Shown here: positions 28,133-50,070 of the stretch, in pieces
How positions within the stretch are numbered: position 1 is the first letter of the stretch
Layout of the letters: each line of letters opens with the position of its first letter
Assembly (NCBI RefSeq): GCF_002897375.1
Contig: NZ_BFAG01000011.1
Location: forward strand, 1-64,000
Reading direction: 5' to 3'
Length of the DNA stretch: 64,000 bases
From: Deinococcus aerius
GTDB lineage: Bacteria > Deinococcota > Deinococci > Deinococcales > Deinococcaceae
The notes under the pieces: generated by a model
Told to the model about the DNA's origin: nothing
Seen by the model: the letters and a program-made list of their open reading frames with translations, nothing else
Database searches by the model: none
Translations under genes and position numbers: made by a program

Positions 28133-30205
28133 ATGCCCCCCGTGACCCTCCCATACCCCGAGTCCCCGCGTGGCGACCACGTGGATATCTACGCCGATGC
28201 CCAGGGCGCCGAGGTGCGGGTGCCCGACCCCTACCGCTGGCTCGAAGACCCCGACTCGCCCGAGACGCGCGCCTGGGTGGAGGCGCAGAACCGGGTGACG
28301 GATGCTTACCTGGATACCCTGCCCGCCCGCGCCGCCTACCGTGAGCGCCTGACTGCCCTGTGGGACTTCCCGCGCGGGGGCACCCCCTGGAAACGCGGGG
28401 AACGGTATTTCCGCCAGCACAACCCGGGCCTTCTCAACCAGCCCGTGTTGCAGGTCGCCGATGGCCCGCGTGGCCCCTGGCGCATCCTCCTCGACCCCAA
28501 CGCGTTGAGTACGGACGGCACGGTCGCGCTGGCGGGCGCCTCCCTCAGCGAGGACGGCGGGCGGCTCGCCTACGGTCTTCAGAGCGGGGGCAGCGACTGG
28601 CTGACCTGGCACGTGCGGGACGTGGGGACCGGGGAGGACACCCCCGACCGCATCGAGTGGAGCAAGTTCAGCGGGGCGGAGTGGCTCCCGGACGGCAGCG
28701 GTTTTTACTACAGCGCCTATGACGCGCCGGGGGAGGGCGAGACGCTGACGGGGACCAACCGCAACCAGCGCCTGATGTTCCACCGAGTCGGCACCCCGCA
28801 GGCGGAGGACACCCTGATCGTCGCCCGCCCCGACGAGCCTGACTGGGGCTTCTCCCCCCGGGTCACCCACGACGGGCGGTATCTCGTGCTGGGCGTCTGG
28901 ATGGGCACCAGCCCGAAGAACCTGCTGTGGGTCCGCGAACTGACCTCGGACGGTCCCTGGACCGAACTCGTCCCCGACTTCCGGGCGAGCTTCGACCTGA
29001 TCGGGAGCGAGGGGGACGTGCTGCTCCTGAAGACCGACGAGGACGCCCCGCGCGGCAAGGTGATCGCCTGGAACGTGGTGACCGGGGAGCGCCGCGACCT
29101 GATCCCCGAGGGTCCCCACAAGCTGGAGTATGTGTCGCCAGTCCCGGGCGGCCTGCTCGCCGTCACGCTCGAGGACGCCAGCCACCGCGTTCGGCTGTAC
29201 GGGCGGGACGGGACGTTTCGGCGCGAGGTGGCCCTGCCCGGCCTCGGGTCGCTCAGCGGACTGGAGACGCGCGAGGACGACCCCGAGGTCTTCCTGGGCT
29301 TCACCTCCTTCCTGACGCCCGCCACGCCCTACCGCCTGCTGCTGCCGGACGGCGAACTCGAACCGCTCGCCGACCCGCCCCTCACCTTCGACGCCTCGGC
29401 GTACGAGGTCACCCAGGAGTTCGCCACCAGCCGCGACGGAACGCGGGTGCCCCTATTCATCGTGGGGCGCAAGGGTTTGCCGCGTGACGGGAAAAATCCC
29501 ACCCTCCTCTACGGCTACGGCGGCTTCAACATCAGCCTGACGCCCGCCTTCAGCCCCTCGCGCGTCGCGTGGCTGGAGCGCGGCGGCGTGTACGTGCAGG
29601 CCAACCTGCGCGGCGGGGGCGAGTACGGCGAGGAGTGGCACCAGGCGGGCACGCTGGAGCGCAAGCAGAACGTTTTTGATGACTTCATCGCCTGCGCGGA
29701 GCACCTGATCGAAACAGGCGTGACCTCCCCGGCGCACCTGGGCATTCAGGGGGGCAGCAACGGCGGGCTGCTCGTGGGCGCCTGCATGACCCAGCGGCCC
29801 GACCTCTTCGCGGCGGCCATTCCCCAGGTCGGCGTGCTCGACATGCTGCGCTACCCGCACTTCACCATCGGCTGGGCGTGGGCCTCCGACTATGGCCGCG
29901 CCGACGACCCGCAGATGTTCGCCACGCTCCTCGCCTACTCGCCGCTGCACAACCTGAAGCCCGGCACCACCTACCCGGCCACCCTCATCACCACGGGCGA
30001 CCACGACGACCGGGTGGTGCCCGCCCACTCCTTCAAGTTCGGGGCCGAGTTGCAACGCTGCCAGGCGGGGGAGGCCCCCACCCTGCTCCGCATCCAGACG
30101 CGCGCCGGGCACGGGGCGGGCAAGCCGACTACGCTGGTGATCGAGGAGGCCGCCGACGTGTGGGCCTTTCTGGAGCAGGCACTGGGAGGGATGCGAACTG
30201 CCTGA
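28133..30205 (+). CDS. Prolyl oligopeptidase family serine peptidase
   Basis: The 690-residue S9 peptidase has an N-terminal DPYRWLEDP motif, a seven-bladed propeller (about residues 75-410) and a C-terminal alpha/beta-hydrolase domain. The catalytic triad is Ser542 in GGSNGG, Asp in DHDDR (623-627) and His660 in GHGAGK. It cleaves short peptides after proline. There is no signal peptide, so it is cytoplasmic. Start is ATG 28133 or GTG 28142; both keep the conserved part intact. The repeat element at 28013-28080 sits just upstream. Confidence 0.92.
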   Translation: MPPVTLPYPESPRGDHVDIYADAQGAEVRVPDPYRWLEDPDSPETRAWVEAQNRVTDAYLDTLPARAAYRERLTALWDFPRGGTPWKRGERYFRQHNPGLLNQPVLQVADGPRGPWRILLDPNALSTDGTVALAGASLSEDGGRLAYGLQSGGSDWLTWHVRDVGTGEDTPDRIEWSKFSGAEWLPDGSGFYYSAYDAPGEGETLTGTNRNQRLMFHRVGTPQAEDTLIVARPDEPDWGFSPRVTHDGRYLVLGVWMGTSPKNLLWVRELTSDGPWTELVPDFRASFDLIGSEGDVLLLKTDEDAPRGKVIAWNVVTGERRDLIPEGPHKLEYVSPVPGGLLAVTLEDASHRVRLYGRDGTFRREVALPGLGSLSGLETREDDPEVFLGFTSFLTPATPYRLLLPDGELEPLADPPLTFDASAYEVTQEFATSRDGTRVPLFIVGRKGLPRDGKNPTLLYGYGGFNISLTPAFSPSRVAWLERGGVYVQANLRGGGEYGEEWHQAGTLERKQNVFDDFIACAEHLIETGVTSPAHLGIQGGSNGGLLVGACMTQRPDLFAAAIPQVGVLDMLRYPHFTIGWAWASDYGRADDPQMFATLLAYSPLHNLKPGTTYPATLITTGDHDDRVVPAHSFKFGAELQRCQAGEAPTLLRIQTRAGHGAGKPTTLVIEEAADVWAFLEQALGGMRTA

Positions 30206-30424
30206 GCAGGTCAACCGCAAAGTCGCAGGCACCGCCCCGTTTGACCCCTCTGCGGTGCGGCTCTGCGAGTTTGGCTCTGCGGGCCACCTACCTTGGCGGA
30301 GGCAACCGCCGGAGGGCAAGGGTGAACCCAGTTCCCCTCTAAGTGGGGCTGTCGGCGAAGCCGACTGAGGAGTTCACCAGCGCGCCCCGCCACCACAGGA
30401 CTTCGTCGTTGCCCTGCCCGCCTG
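30206..30424. other. Intergenic region before tRNA-Leu
   Basis: No gene is supported. GTCGGC-GAA-GCCGAC (near 30351-30365) with a preceding CCCCTCTAAGTGGGG is a small palindromic repeat of the kind found between genes of GC-rich bacteria. Confidence 0.4.
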
Positions 30425-30453
30425 TTGACAGCCCCCCGACTCGCCGCTAAAGT
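30425..30453 (+). promoter_or_regulatory. Consensus promoter for tRNA-Leu
   Basis: TTGACA (30425-30430), a 17-nt spacer and TAAAGT (30448-30453) form the closest match to a sigma-70 consensus in the window, about 45 nt before the tRNA. Confidence 0.75.
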
Positions 30454-30495
30454 AAGCAAGCCTGAAACGCGCCCCCGTGTGGGCGAAGCCAAGGA

Positions 30496-30582
<87 letters not shown>

Positions 30583-30589
30583 GCGTAGG

Positions 30590-30617
30590 AACCCCCCGCG
30601 AGTCAGCGGGGGTTCTT
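30590..30617 (+). terminator. Terminator after tRNA-Leu
   Basis: AACCCCC...GC pairs with GCGGGGGTT around a GAGTCA-type loop, followed by CTTGCTGTT. Confidence 0.8.
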
Positions 30618-30638
30618 GCTGTTGTGGCGGGACGAGCT

Positions 30639-31814
<1,176 letters not shown>

Positions 31815-31853
31815 GACCCCCGGAGTGTACCTGCTGGCCGTTATCCTGCCCGC

Positions 31854-32576
31854 ATGACCGCTGCCCCCCTCCCCCAGATCATCCCCTGCGTGGACATCCA
31901 GTCGGGCCGCGCCGTCCGGCTGTATGAGGGTGACCCCGACCGCGAGACGGTGTACTTCGACTCCCCGCTGGAGGCCGCCCGCCACTGGGTCCGGCTGGGC
32001 GCGGGCCTGGTCCATCTGGTGGACCTCGACGCCGCCACGGGCCGGGGCCAGAACCGCGAGGTCATCCGGCAGATCACCGCCGAGCTGGAGGTGCCGGTCG
32101 AGGTCGGGGGCGGCATCCGCGACCGGGCCGCAGCGGAGGAGCTGCTCCGGGCCGGGGTGGAGCGGGTCGTCATCGGCACCGCCGCCGTGAAGAGCCCGGA
32201 GCTGGTGCGGGAACTGATCGCGGCCCACGGCCCCGAGCGGGTGATCGTGAGCCTCGACGCGCGCGGACTGGAGGTCGCCACCCACGGCTGGGCCGAGGGC
32301 AGCGGCGTCAGCGTGGCCGAACTCACCCCGACGCTGGCGGGGGCGGGCCTGGAGACGTTGATCTTCACCGACGTGACGCGCGACGGCACCCTGAGGGGCC
32401 TGAACCGCGAGCTGATGCGGCAGGTGCGCCAGCTCTGGACGAATACGCTCATCGTGGGCGGCGGGGTGGCAAATCTCGACGACGTGCGGCTCCTCGCCGA
32501 GGAGGGCATCCACGGCGCCATCGTGGGCCGCGCGATCTACGAGGGGACGCTGCCCTACCCGGTGACGGGGCTGTAG
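31854..32576 (+). CDS. hisA: 1-(5-phosphoribosyl)-5-[(5-phosphoribosylamino)methylideneamino]imidazole-4-carboxamide isomerase
   Basis: This 240-residue TIM barrel of histidine biosynthesis catalyses an Amadori rearrangement. Catalytic Asp14 is in PCVDIQ, the second Asp in FTDVTRDGT, and phosphate-binding loops are VEVGGGIR and VGGGVANL. The length is normal. TATCCT (31842-31847) ends 6 nt before the ATG, so the mRNA should be leaderless. No other his genes are in this window. Confidence 0.94.
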   Translation: MTAAPLPQIIPCVDIQSGRAVRLYEGDPDRETVYFDSPLEAARHWVRLGAGLVHLVDLDAATGRGQNREVIRQITAELEVPVEVGGGIRDRAAAEELLRAGVERVVIGTAAVKSPELVRELIAAHGPERVIVSLDARGLEVATHGWAEGSGVSVAELTPTLAGAGLETLIFTDVTRDGTLRGLNRELMRQVRQLWTNTLIVGGGVANLDDVRLLAEEGIHGAIVGRAIYEGTLPYPVTGL

Positions 32577-32603
32577 GGGGCAGAACGCGGGCGGGGTGTG
32601 ACC

Positions 32604-33800
<1,197 letters not shown>

Positions 33801-33894
33801 GCGGGCAGTCTAAGGGGCGGTTCCGAACGCTCCGGCCCACCACCGCACGGTATTTCCTTCACGGACGGTCCCGGACGCCTGCTACCTTGCCCCC

Positions 33895-34314
33895 ATGCGC
33901 CCCATCCCGCCCGGCTACACCCAGACCCTCACCGTCCTGGTCACCGACGAGATGACCGTGCAGTTCGGCGAACTCGGCGCGGTCCACCCCGTCTACGCGA
34001 CGTACTGGCTGGCCCGGCACTTCGAGGAGGCGGGCCGCAAGATCATCCTCCCCTTCCTGGAGGACGGCGAGGGCGGCATCGGCACCGAGGTGCAGGTCAC
34101 GCACACCGCCTCGGCGCTGCCCGGCATGACCGTCACCGTGACCGCCACCTTCGAGCGGATGGAGGGCCGCCACATCGTCTGCTCCATGCGCGCCGTCTCC
34201 GAACTCGGCGACGAGATCGGGCACGGCACGACCGGCCAGTTGGCGCTCCCACAGGCGAGGATCGACGCGGGCTTCGAGCGGCTGCGGGAGCGGTGGGCGG
34301 CGCGCGGGGACTGA
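33895..34314 (+). CDS. Hotdog-fold thioesterase (FlK-like)
   Basis: The 139-residue protein has the single hotdog domain layout: N-terminal [18 protein letters not shown], the helix region [17 protein letters not shown] and strands ending in [16 protein letters not shown]. It resembles fluoroacetyl-CoA thioesterase-like proteins, which hydrolyse small acyl-CoA esters. TACCTT (33883-33888) ends 6 nt before the ATG, a leaderless start. It is divergent from the YihY gene and precedes the first malic enzyme by 71 nt. Confidence 0.8.
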   Translation: MRPIPPGYTQTLTVLVTDEMTVQFGELGAVHPVYATYWLARHFEEAGRKIILPFLEDGEGGIGTEVQVTHTASALPGMTVTVTATFERMEGRHIVCSMRAVSELGDEIGHGTTGQLALPQARIDAGFERLRERWAARGD

Positions 34315-34385
34315 CCGTTCCCGTGCCTTGCGTGCTTTTCGTGCCTGAACCCCGTCCAGTGCAGCCGAGCTAGACTTCTCCGGTT

Positions 34386-36134
<1,749 letters not shown>

Positions 36135-36266
36135 GGCGGAGTCGCGGCGTGACGGGTTGCCCCCGGCCAGCCCCGGGGGGTTACGATGGGGACGGCATTC
36201 GGCAACTTCCCGTCCTCTTGCCGTCGGTCTGGCCGTTCGTCCCCCCACGGAAAGGCAGGTCCAGCC

Positions 36267-36653
36267 ATGCACTCCCGGCAGTTGGCATTCCGCGTCGCGT
36301 CTGTCTGGCTCACCCTCGCGGGCATCACCCTGCTGTTTCCCGTCCTCGCCGACCGGGTGTTCGCGCTCAACCTCACGAACTGGGGCCTGGCCTCCGAGTA
36401 CGGCGGGGTGCTGCTGATTACGGGGGTGATGTACTGGGTCTTTGCCCGGGATGACGAGCGGTATGCCCCCCTGACGGGCCTGGTCGCCCTGGGAATGTTG
36501 CTCAACGCGGCGATCAACGCCTACTGGTGGGCCGTGGGGCACTACGCCCTGCAAACGGCGATCTTCAACATGGTGATCAACACGGCGCTGGCCGCCTGGC
36601 TCTGGACCCTGCGCCCCCGGGCGGTTCCCCCCGTCCCGGCTCATCCCCGCTAA
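36267..36653 (+). CDS. Small four-helix membrane protein
   Basis: The 128-residue protein has four hydrophobic helices (about residues 10-26, 42-60, 70-90, 95-113). I recognise no family. ATG 36267 is chosen because the longer frame from 36186 would begin within a TACGAT hexamer that probably is its -10; the ribosome site is weak. It lies between two malic enzyme genes on the same strand, so a role in the same physiology is possible, but nothing in the sequence proves it. Confidence 0.65.
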   Translation: MHSRQLAFRVASVWLTLAGITLLFPVLADRVFALNLTNWGLASEYGGVLLITGVMYWVFARDDERYAPLTGLVALGMLLNAAINAYWWAVGHYALQTAIFNMVINTALAAWLWTLRPRAVPPVPAHPR

Positions 36654-36719
36654 GGTACGCGCGTCTTCCTGGGGAGACCTTTCCCGCCACCCCCGCCCCT
36701 TCGCCGATTACCCTGGGAC

Positions 36720-38456
36720 ATGGCCCACATCTCCCGCTACTACGACGTGAAACGCGACCCTGCTGGGCACCGCTTTCTGGAGGTGCGGGTGACGGGCTTT
36801 CCCCTCCTGCACCTCCCGCTGCTGAACAAGAGCACGGCCTTCACCGAGGAGGAGCGCCGCCTGCTGGGCCTGGAGGGGCTGCTTCCCCCGGGCGTCAGTT
36901 CCCTGGAGGAGCAGAAGGAGCGGGCCTACCTGCGCTTTCGCCAGCAGGGGACACCGCTGGAAAAGCACGCCTACCTCCGCAACCTCCAGGACCACAACGA
37001 GGTGCTGTTCTTCGCCCTGCTCGAAGACCACGTCGAGGAGATGCTGCCCATCATCTACACGCCCACCGTGGGGGAGGCCGTGCAGCAGTTCTCCCGCCTG
37101 TACCGCTATCCGCGCGGCTTCGCCATGAGTACGGCGCATGTCGAGCGCGCCCGCGAACTGCTGGGCAACGTCCACCTGCAAGACGTACGCATGATTGTGG
37201 CGACCGATTCCAGCGCCATTCTGGGGATTGGGGATCAGGGCTTCGGCGGCATGGCGATCTCTATCGGTAAGTTGAGCCTGTACACGGTCGCGGGTGGGGT
37301 GGGGCCGGACAAGACGCTGCCCGTAGAACTCGACGTGGGCACTGGACGGCAGGATTTGATCGAGGACCCCCTCTACCTGGGGGCCCGCCATCCCCGCCTG
37401 ACGGGCGAGGCGTACGACGCCTTTATCGACGCCTTCGTGCAGGCGGTGCAGGAACGCTATCCCAAGGCGATCATCCAGTGGGAGGATTTTTCCAAGGACA
37501 CGGCCTTCCGGGTGCTGGAGCGGTACAGGAAAGTCGTGCCCAGCTTCAACGACGACATCCAGGGGACGGGAGCGGTGACGCTGGCGGGTGTGTTACGAGC
37601 CTGCGCGCTGAAGGGCGAGTGGCTGAGGGATCAAGTGGTGGTGATCCACGGGGCGGGAGCCGGAGGAGCGGGGGTCGCCGCCGCCATCCGCGAGGGCATG
37701 GGCCGTGAGGGACTGGCTCCCGAGGAGGTCGCCCACCGCGTCTTCGTCCTCGACTCGCGCGGCCTGCTCACCGACGACCGCCGCATGGAGGACTACAAGC
37801 AGCCGCTCGCCACACCGAAGGGCATCACGGAAGGCTGGGCAGGCACCGACCTCCTCACTGTGGTGCGCGAGGCGGGGGCGACGGTCCTGCTCGGCCTCAG
37901 CGGGCAGGGGGGCATCTTCAACGAACCCATCGTGCGGGCGGTCCACGCCAACGCGGCGCGGCCCATCATCTTCCCGCTGTCGAATCCCACCTCGAACACC
38001 GAGGCCCTCCCCGAGGACGTCCTGCGCTGGACAGACGGCCAGGCCATTGTCGCCACCGGCAGTCCCTTCCCCGACGTGACCTTGGAAGGGCAGACATACC
38101 AGATCGGGCAGGGGAACAACGCCTTCATCTTCCCGGGCCTGGGCTTCGCCGCCGTCCTGACCCGGGCGAGCGAAATCACGGAAGGGATGGTCGCGGAGGC
38201 CGCCTACGCCCTCGCGGACTTCACCGCCCGCGAGTCCCCGGAGCGTACCTATCCGCCCACCCGCGCCCTGCGCGACGCCAGCCGCGCCGTCGCCCTGCGC
38301 GTCGCCCGGCAGGCGATCACGGAAGGGGTGGCGCGGGAGGAGCGGGTGCAGAACCTGAATGACGAGGAACTCGACGCCTTTATCGAGAGCCGTTTTTGGT
38401 TCCCGAAGTACCTGCCCTACCGAACGGCGGAGGGAGCCAGCCCCGACCTGACCTGA
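36720..38456 (+). CDS. NAD-dependent malic enzyme (second paralogue)
   Basis: This 578-residue enzyme has the same blocks as the gene at 34386: [40 protein letters not shown] and [11 protein letters not shown]. The catalytic residues are kept in both, so neither looks decayed. TACCCT (36709-36714) ends 5 nt before the ATG, a leaderless start, so it has its own promoter and could be expressed under different conditions from the first copy. It converges on lon, with a hairpin between. Confidence 0.92.
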   Translation: MAHISRYYDVKRDPAGHRFLEVRVTGFPLLHLPLLNKSTAFTEEERRLLGLEGLLPPGVSSLEEQKERAYLRFRQQGTPLEKHAYLRNLQDHNEVLFFALLEDHVEEMLPIIYTPTVGEAVQQFSRLYRYPRGFAMSTAHVERARELLGNVHLQDVRMIVATDSSAILGIGDQGFGGMAISIGKLSLYTVAGGVGPDKTLPVELDVGTGRQDLIEDPLYLGARHPRLTGEAYDAFIDAFVQAVQERYPKAIIQWEDFSKDTAFRVLERYRKVVPSFNDDIQGTGAVTLAGVLRACALKGEWLRDQVVVIHGAGAGGAGVAAAIREGMGREGLAPEEVAHRVFVLDSRGLLTDDRRMEDYKQPLATPKGITEGWAGTDLLTVVREAGATVLLGLSGQGGIFNEPIVRAVHANAARPIIFPLSNPTSNTEALPEDVLRWTDGQAIVATGSPFPDVTLEGQTYQIGQGNNAFIFPGLGFAAVLTRASEITEGMVAEAAYALADFTARESPERTYPPTRALRDASRAVALRVARQAITEGVAREERVQNLNDEELDAFIESRFWFPKYLPYRTAEGASPDLT

Positions 38457-38470
38457 TTTCAACCAAGAGA

Positions 38471-38496
38471 AACGCCCCCGATTCCTCGGAGGCGTT
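38471..38496. terminator. Bidirectional terminator between malic enzyme and lon
   Basis: AACGCCCCCGA (38471-38481) pairs with TCGGAGGCGTT (38486-38496) with one mismatch and a 4-nt loop. It sits between two convergent genes. Confidence 0.65.
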
Positions 38497-38515
38497 CCTG
38501 ATGGCTGAGGGCGGC

Positions 38516-40963
<2,448 letters not shown>

Positions 40964-41088
40964 GCTTGCTCCTTGGGACCGGGCCGGGAAGCCCGGGAAA
41001 GAGGTGAGGGGGATGCGGGAAGTCTTCCTGTGAGCCTACTCCGCAGCAGGCCCGCAGAGAAAAGACACCCCGCCCACGATGTCCCCAG

Positions 41089-41094
41089 ATTCTA
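41089..41094 (-). promoter_or_regulatory. Candidate lon -10 element
   Basis: TAGAAT on the minus strand, in the 169-nt space between clpX and lon, about 125 nt before the lon start. A clear -35 is not visible at the ideal distance. An AT-rich interrupted palindrome (GTAAT...ATTAC) lies at 41116-41136 just upstream. Confidence 0.4.
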
Positions 41095-41132
41095 AGGACG
41101 CGGGCGGGAGGCGGCTGTAATCTATCTCTCTA

Positions 41133-43476
<2,344 letters not shown>

Positions 43477-43510
43477 TACGCTGGAAGTCCCAAGCCCAAG
43501 GAGGTTCAGC

Positions 43511-43702
43511 ATGACAGACGACACCCGTTCCGACACCACCGTCTCCAGGTCCGAAACCACGCGCACAGAGACAACAGAAGTCACCACCTCGGAGGGAACC
43601 GAGACGGAGACCCGGCGCCACACCGAGACGCACGAGGTCCAGGAGGAGGCCCGGCCGGTGGTCGAGACCACCACGACGACCACGACCATCATCGAGGAGT
43701 GA
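43511..43702 (+). CDS. Small Thr/Glu-rich acidic protein
   Basis: The 63-residue protein is made of Thr, Glu, Ser, Arg and Val with no lysine, and contains a run of seven Thr before IIEE. It must be intrinsically disordered. It has one of the best ribosome sites in the window (AAGGAGG, 6 nt from the ATG) and a TACGCT hexamer upstream, so it is likely a real, well-translated gene. No family recognised; a stress or surface role is only a guess. Confidence 0.65.
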   Translation: MTDDTRSDTTVSRSETTRTETTEVTTSEGTETETRRHTETHEVQEEARPVVETTTTTTTIIEE

Positions 43703-43724
43703 CGCCCGAATCCCCGAAATGAGC

Positions 43725-43753
43725 GAGGGCCGGAAGCGTCAGCCCCGGCCCTC
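43725..43753. terminator. Bidirectional terminator between the small gene and RNase J
   Basis: A 9-bp perfect stem (GAGGGCCGG at 43725-43733, CCGGCCCTC at 43745-43753) lies between two convergent genes. Confidence 0.7.
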
Positions 43754-43767
43754 CACCCTTTGCCCGC

Positions 43768-45456
<1,689 letters not shown>

Positions 45457-45716
45457 GGGTCTTTCTCCGGTCGCACGCGGCCCGCTTCCTGCGCTGGTAG
45501 ATTCCGAATCAGGCGGTGAATGGGGGCCGTGCGCTTTGAATGATGCAGCCACGCGAAAAGGGCGCGGCCCAGGAAAAACGGATTGTGTCGCCCGGTCGCG
45601 TGCGGCCCGGAGCGCGGTTTCCCCAAGGTAGCACAGGCCCCGGCGGGGGCAGGTCTCCCCCCACCCGCGCGGGGGACAACGGGTGAAGCCCGCGTGAAGG
45701 CGGGTATCATGTCCAT

Positions 45717-46382
<666 letters not shown>

Positions 46383-46615
46383 GGACGCCCACGCCCGGCT
46401 CGGAGCGGCCTCCCCGCGGGCCGGGTGTGACGAATCTGTGAGCCGGACGCGGGATGATGGCCTCGGCACGGCGGACGGGTACCATGGGCGGGTGTTTCGG
46501 TGCCCGAACTGCTGAGGAGGTCCCCCGGCCACGGCACGGGCCGGGCTGCCCGCCTCCCTGTCATTCACGCCCCCGCCTCTCTCCCGACCCTCCAGCCCAC
46601 CACCTTGTGACGCCG

Positions 46616-47071
46616 ATGCCGCCCTCTGACCCCCTGCCCAAGCCCCACATCGAAATCCTGCTCGTCGAGGACAGCGAGCCGGACGTGCTGCTCACCCAGG
46701 AGGCGTTCGCCGACGCCCGGGTGCCCAACCGTGTCCACGTGGTCGGGGACGGGGTGGAGGCATTGCGCTTCCTGCGCCGCGAGGGCGAGCACTGCTCGGC
46801 GCCGCGCCCGGACGTGATCCTGCTCGACATCAACATGCCGCGCAAGAACGGCCTGGAGGTGCTGGCCGAGATCAAGGCCGACCCCGACCTGGTCACCATT
46901 CCCGTCGTGATGCTCACCACCAGCCAGTCGGACGACGACGTGCGCGGCTCGTACGCCCGCCACGCCAGCGGGTACGTGGTCAAGCCGGTCGGTTTCGAGA
47001 ACTTCCTCCAGGCCATCCGCGCCTTCGAGGACTTCTGGATGACCTACGTGCGCTTTCCGCCGCGGGCGTAG
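46616..47071 (+). CDS. Single-domain response regulator, CheY/Rcp1-like
   Basis: The 151-residue protein is a lone receiver domain: acidic residues in LLVEDSEPD, phosphoacceptor Asp71 in VILLDINMPRKNG, LTTSQSDDDV and the Lys in YVVKPVGFENF. The insert after helix 2 and the C-terminal FWMTYVRFP are typical of Rcp1-type partners of phytochrome kinases. The start (ATG 46616 or GTG 46607) has no ribosome site; the 233 nt upstream hold TACCAT (46480-46485). A perfect hairpin ends the transcript. The cognate kinase is not in this window. Confidence 0.85.
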   Translation: MPPSDPLPKPHIEILLVEDSEPDVLLTQEAFADARVPNRVHVVGDGVEALRFLRREGEHCSAPRPDVILLDINMPRKNGLEVLAEIKADPDLVTIPVVMLTTSQSDDDVRGSYARHASGYVVKPVGFENFLQAIRAFEDFWMTYVRFPPRA

Positions 47072-47087
47072 CGCCCCCAACAGCAGC

Positions 47088-47122
47088 ACCAAGGCCCCGC
47101 ACCTGCTGATCGGGGCCTTGGT
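47088..47122. terminator. Bidirectional terminator
   Basis: A 12-bp stem (ACCAAGGCCCCG with CGGGGCCTTGGT) with an 11-nt loop sits exactly between convergent genes. Confidence 0.8.
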
Positions 47123-47134
47123 TGATGAAGCGGC

Positions 47135-47602
47135 TCAGCGGCGGTCGCTGGAGTACGTCGCGCCCGTGGTCGTCGTTTGGGTGTGGACGACCGGCTCGCG
47201 GCGGCCACGGCCCGCGAGACCGGCCAGGCCGATCAGGCCCAGCAGGCCCCAGGGGAACTCGCGGGTGTCCGCCGTGCCGTTGTTGTTGCGGTCCACCACG
47301 CCGTCGCCGTTGGGGTCCACCGCGTTGTTCACCGTGTCGGTGGCATTGTCCACCGCGTTGCCCGCGGCGTCGGTGGCGGTGTCCACCGCGTTGCCCGCCG
47401 CGTCGGCGGCGTTGTTCACCGCGTCACCGGCGTTCTGGGCCGCCTGGTCCACCGCCGCGCCCGCCTGCTCGGCGGTGCCGTCGTTCGCGTCGGTGCCCGT
47501 GGAGCTGGTGTCCTGCACCTGCACGTAGTTCGCGCTGGGCGCGGTGGCGAGGGCGGCGGGGGCGGCGAGGATGAGGGTCAGGGTCAGCAGCGTCTTGTTC
47601 AT
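47135..47602 (-). CDS. Secreted Ala/Asn-rich repeat protein with WGxxGxxG C-terminal motif
   Basis: The 155-residue protein has a signal peptide (cut near ALA at 19), then imperfect 11-residue repeats of the type AADAAGNAVDT (about residues 55-95), which form an amphipathic helix resembling LEA-type desiccation proteins. Next comes a DPNGDGVVDRNNNG calcium-binding-like loop, and WGLLGLIGLAGLAGR followed by Arg, the WGxxGxxG sorting-type end known from Deinococcus and other bacteria. AAGGAG serves the ATG at 47602. It is probably exported and membrane-anchored. Confidence 0.8.
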   Translation of the reverse strand: MNKTLLTLTLILAAPAALATAPSANYVQVQDTSSTGTDANDGTAEQAGAAVDQAAQNAGDAVNNAADAAGNAVDTATDAAGNAVDNATDTVNNAVDPNGDGVVDRNNNGTADTREFPWGLLGLIGLAGLAGRGRREPVVHTQTTTTGATYSSDRR

Positions 47603-47728
47603 GTGAACTCCTTGGAAATCGCCTGAGAAGGGCGGGCGAAGTAGGCACAGTGTGCTGGCCCCACATGGCACCCCGCTGAAAGTGACCTCCATGAGTCCTT
47701 CACGTGCTGGCCCCGTCGCCCGGGGGCC

Positions 47729-48268
<540 letters not shown>

Positions 48269-48339
48269 GGGGGGCAGTGTAGGGCGGCGGGCAAAAAAGA
48301 GGAGAGACGCTGCCGCCTCTCCGGTCACGTCTTTTTCCC

Positions 48340-48906
<567 letters not shown>

Positions 48907-49060
48907 GGGGCCATTCTAGAGGTTGACCCGTGAGCGAATGTTGCGTCAGGTGGCCTAGAGCAAGGCTTATGCTCCTTCCAATAATCCGGGCCGGGGTGGG
49001 GAGCCGGAGAAGGCCTGTGTTCCGCGGACTCCGGGACCTTTCCAAAAAGGGGAGTTGCCC

Positions 49061-49711
49061 TCAGCCCTCCGCGGCGCCCCGCAGGAACTCCAGCACGCCG
49101 TCCGCCACGTACTGCACGGCCAGCGCCCCCAGCAGCACGCCCAGCACGCGCGTGACCACGTGAACGCCCGTCAGGCCGATCACCCGCGCGATCTGCCCAC
49201 TCAGGCGCAGGGCGAGGTAGCACAGCCCCAGCACGAGGGCCGTGACCAGGAAGACCGCCGCCAGCAGCGCCGGGCTGCCGTGCGCGTCCCCCGCCAGGAT
49301 CATGATGCTCGCCAGCGTGCCCGGCCCGGCGATGAGGGGAATCGCCAGCGGAAAGACGCTGATGTCCTGCCGCTCGTGGGCCTCCTGCTCCTCCTCGGGC
49401 GTCTCCTTGCTGCCGCTGGGGCGGGCGAACACCATGTCGAGCGCGATCAGAAAGAGCAGAATGCCGCCCGCCACCCGGAAAGCACTCAGGCTGATCCCCA
49501 GGTGGTCGAGCAGGGCCCGCCCGAACAGCCCGAACAGCAGGGTGATGCACCCCGCCACCAGCGTGGCCCGGACCGCCACCCGCCGCCGCTCGAAGCTGGG
49601 GCGGTTTCCGGCCAGCCCGATGAAGATGGGGGCCAGCCCGATGGGGTCCATCACGACCAGCATGGTCAGGAAAGTCTGGAGACTGATGCTGGAGAGTTCG
49701 GCCACGTTCAC
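49061..49711 (-). CDS. MarC family integral membrane protein
   Basis: The 216-residue protein has six membrane helices and the MarC motifs [15 protein letters not shown] and [19 protein letters not shown]. The family is a possible small-molecule exporter; the older link to multiple antibiotic resistance is not supported for MarC itself. The GTG start at 49711 follows TAGGCT by 6 nt on the minus strand, a leaderless start. Confidence 0.88.
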   Translation of the reverse strand: MNVAELSSISLQTFLTMLVVMDPIGLAPIFIGLAGNRPSFERRRVAVRATLVAGCITLLFGLFGRALLDHLGISLSAFRVAGGILLFLIALDMVFARPSGSKETPEEEQEAHERQDISVFPLAIPLIAGPGTLASIMILAGDAHGSPALLAAVFLVTALVLGLCYLALRLSGQIARVIGLTGVHVVTRVLGVLLGALAVQYVADGVLEFLRGAAEG

Positions 49712-50070
49712 CCGACCAGCCTACCTGCTCGGCTCCAGCGGAAACGTCCCGGTGTTGGGGGGACGTGGACCGTCCGCGTGCTGTCCGCCGCGGGGGTCTG
49801 CCCCTTCTCCTGCTTGCGCCCTGCTGTCCGTACGGCGGCATCTGGCCGGGCCTGGGGCATTGGGCATCAAGCTGGCCATGTGGCGGGCAAGACCCCTCAC
49901 CTAACCCTCTCGCCCAAACGCTTGATGTGCAATGAGCAGTTGGGCGAAGCGGCCTTTTCGTCGTGTGGCATGGGCCGAGCTACGCTCGCCACCCCCTCCC
50001 CAACCCTCCTCCGCAAGGGGTGAGGGGTCCCTGACGAAGCAGCGGGGTGAGGGGCCTTCTCCCCAATGCC
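49712..50070. repeat. Intergenic region with palindromic repeat block
   Basis: No gene is supported. The block from about 49890 to 50060 contains related units (CCCCTCACCTAACCCTCTCGCCC, CTTGATGTGCAATGAGCAGTTGGGCGAAG, ACCCCTCCCCAACCCTCCTCCGC, GGTGAGGGGTCCCT) of a type repeated between genes in many GC-rich bacteria, ending in GCGGGGTGAGGGGCC. It lies between the divergent MarC gene region and the end of the cysteine peptidase gene. Confidence 0.5.

Noticed and set aside
43660..43690. Simple-sequence repeat as phase-variation tract
   Set aside because: The run of Thr codons (ACC/ACG mix) is not a perfect repeat, so slippage is unlikely.
47320..47440. CRISPR-like tandem repeats
   Set aside because: The repeats are in-frame codons for an Ala/Asn-rich helix inside a gene, with no unique spacers of constant length and no cas genes.
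48967..48984. Radiation/desiccation response motif (RDRM)-like TTATG...AATAA
   Set aside because: The known motif is a 17-bp palindrome TTATG-N7-CATAA; here the spacing is off by one and the right half reads AATAA. It also lies downstream of both neighbouring genes.
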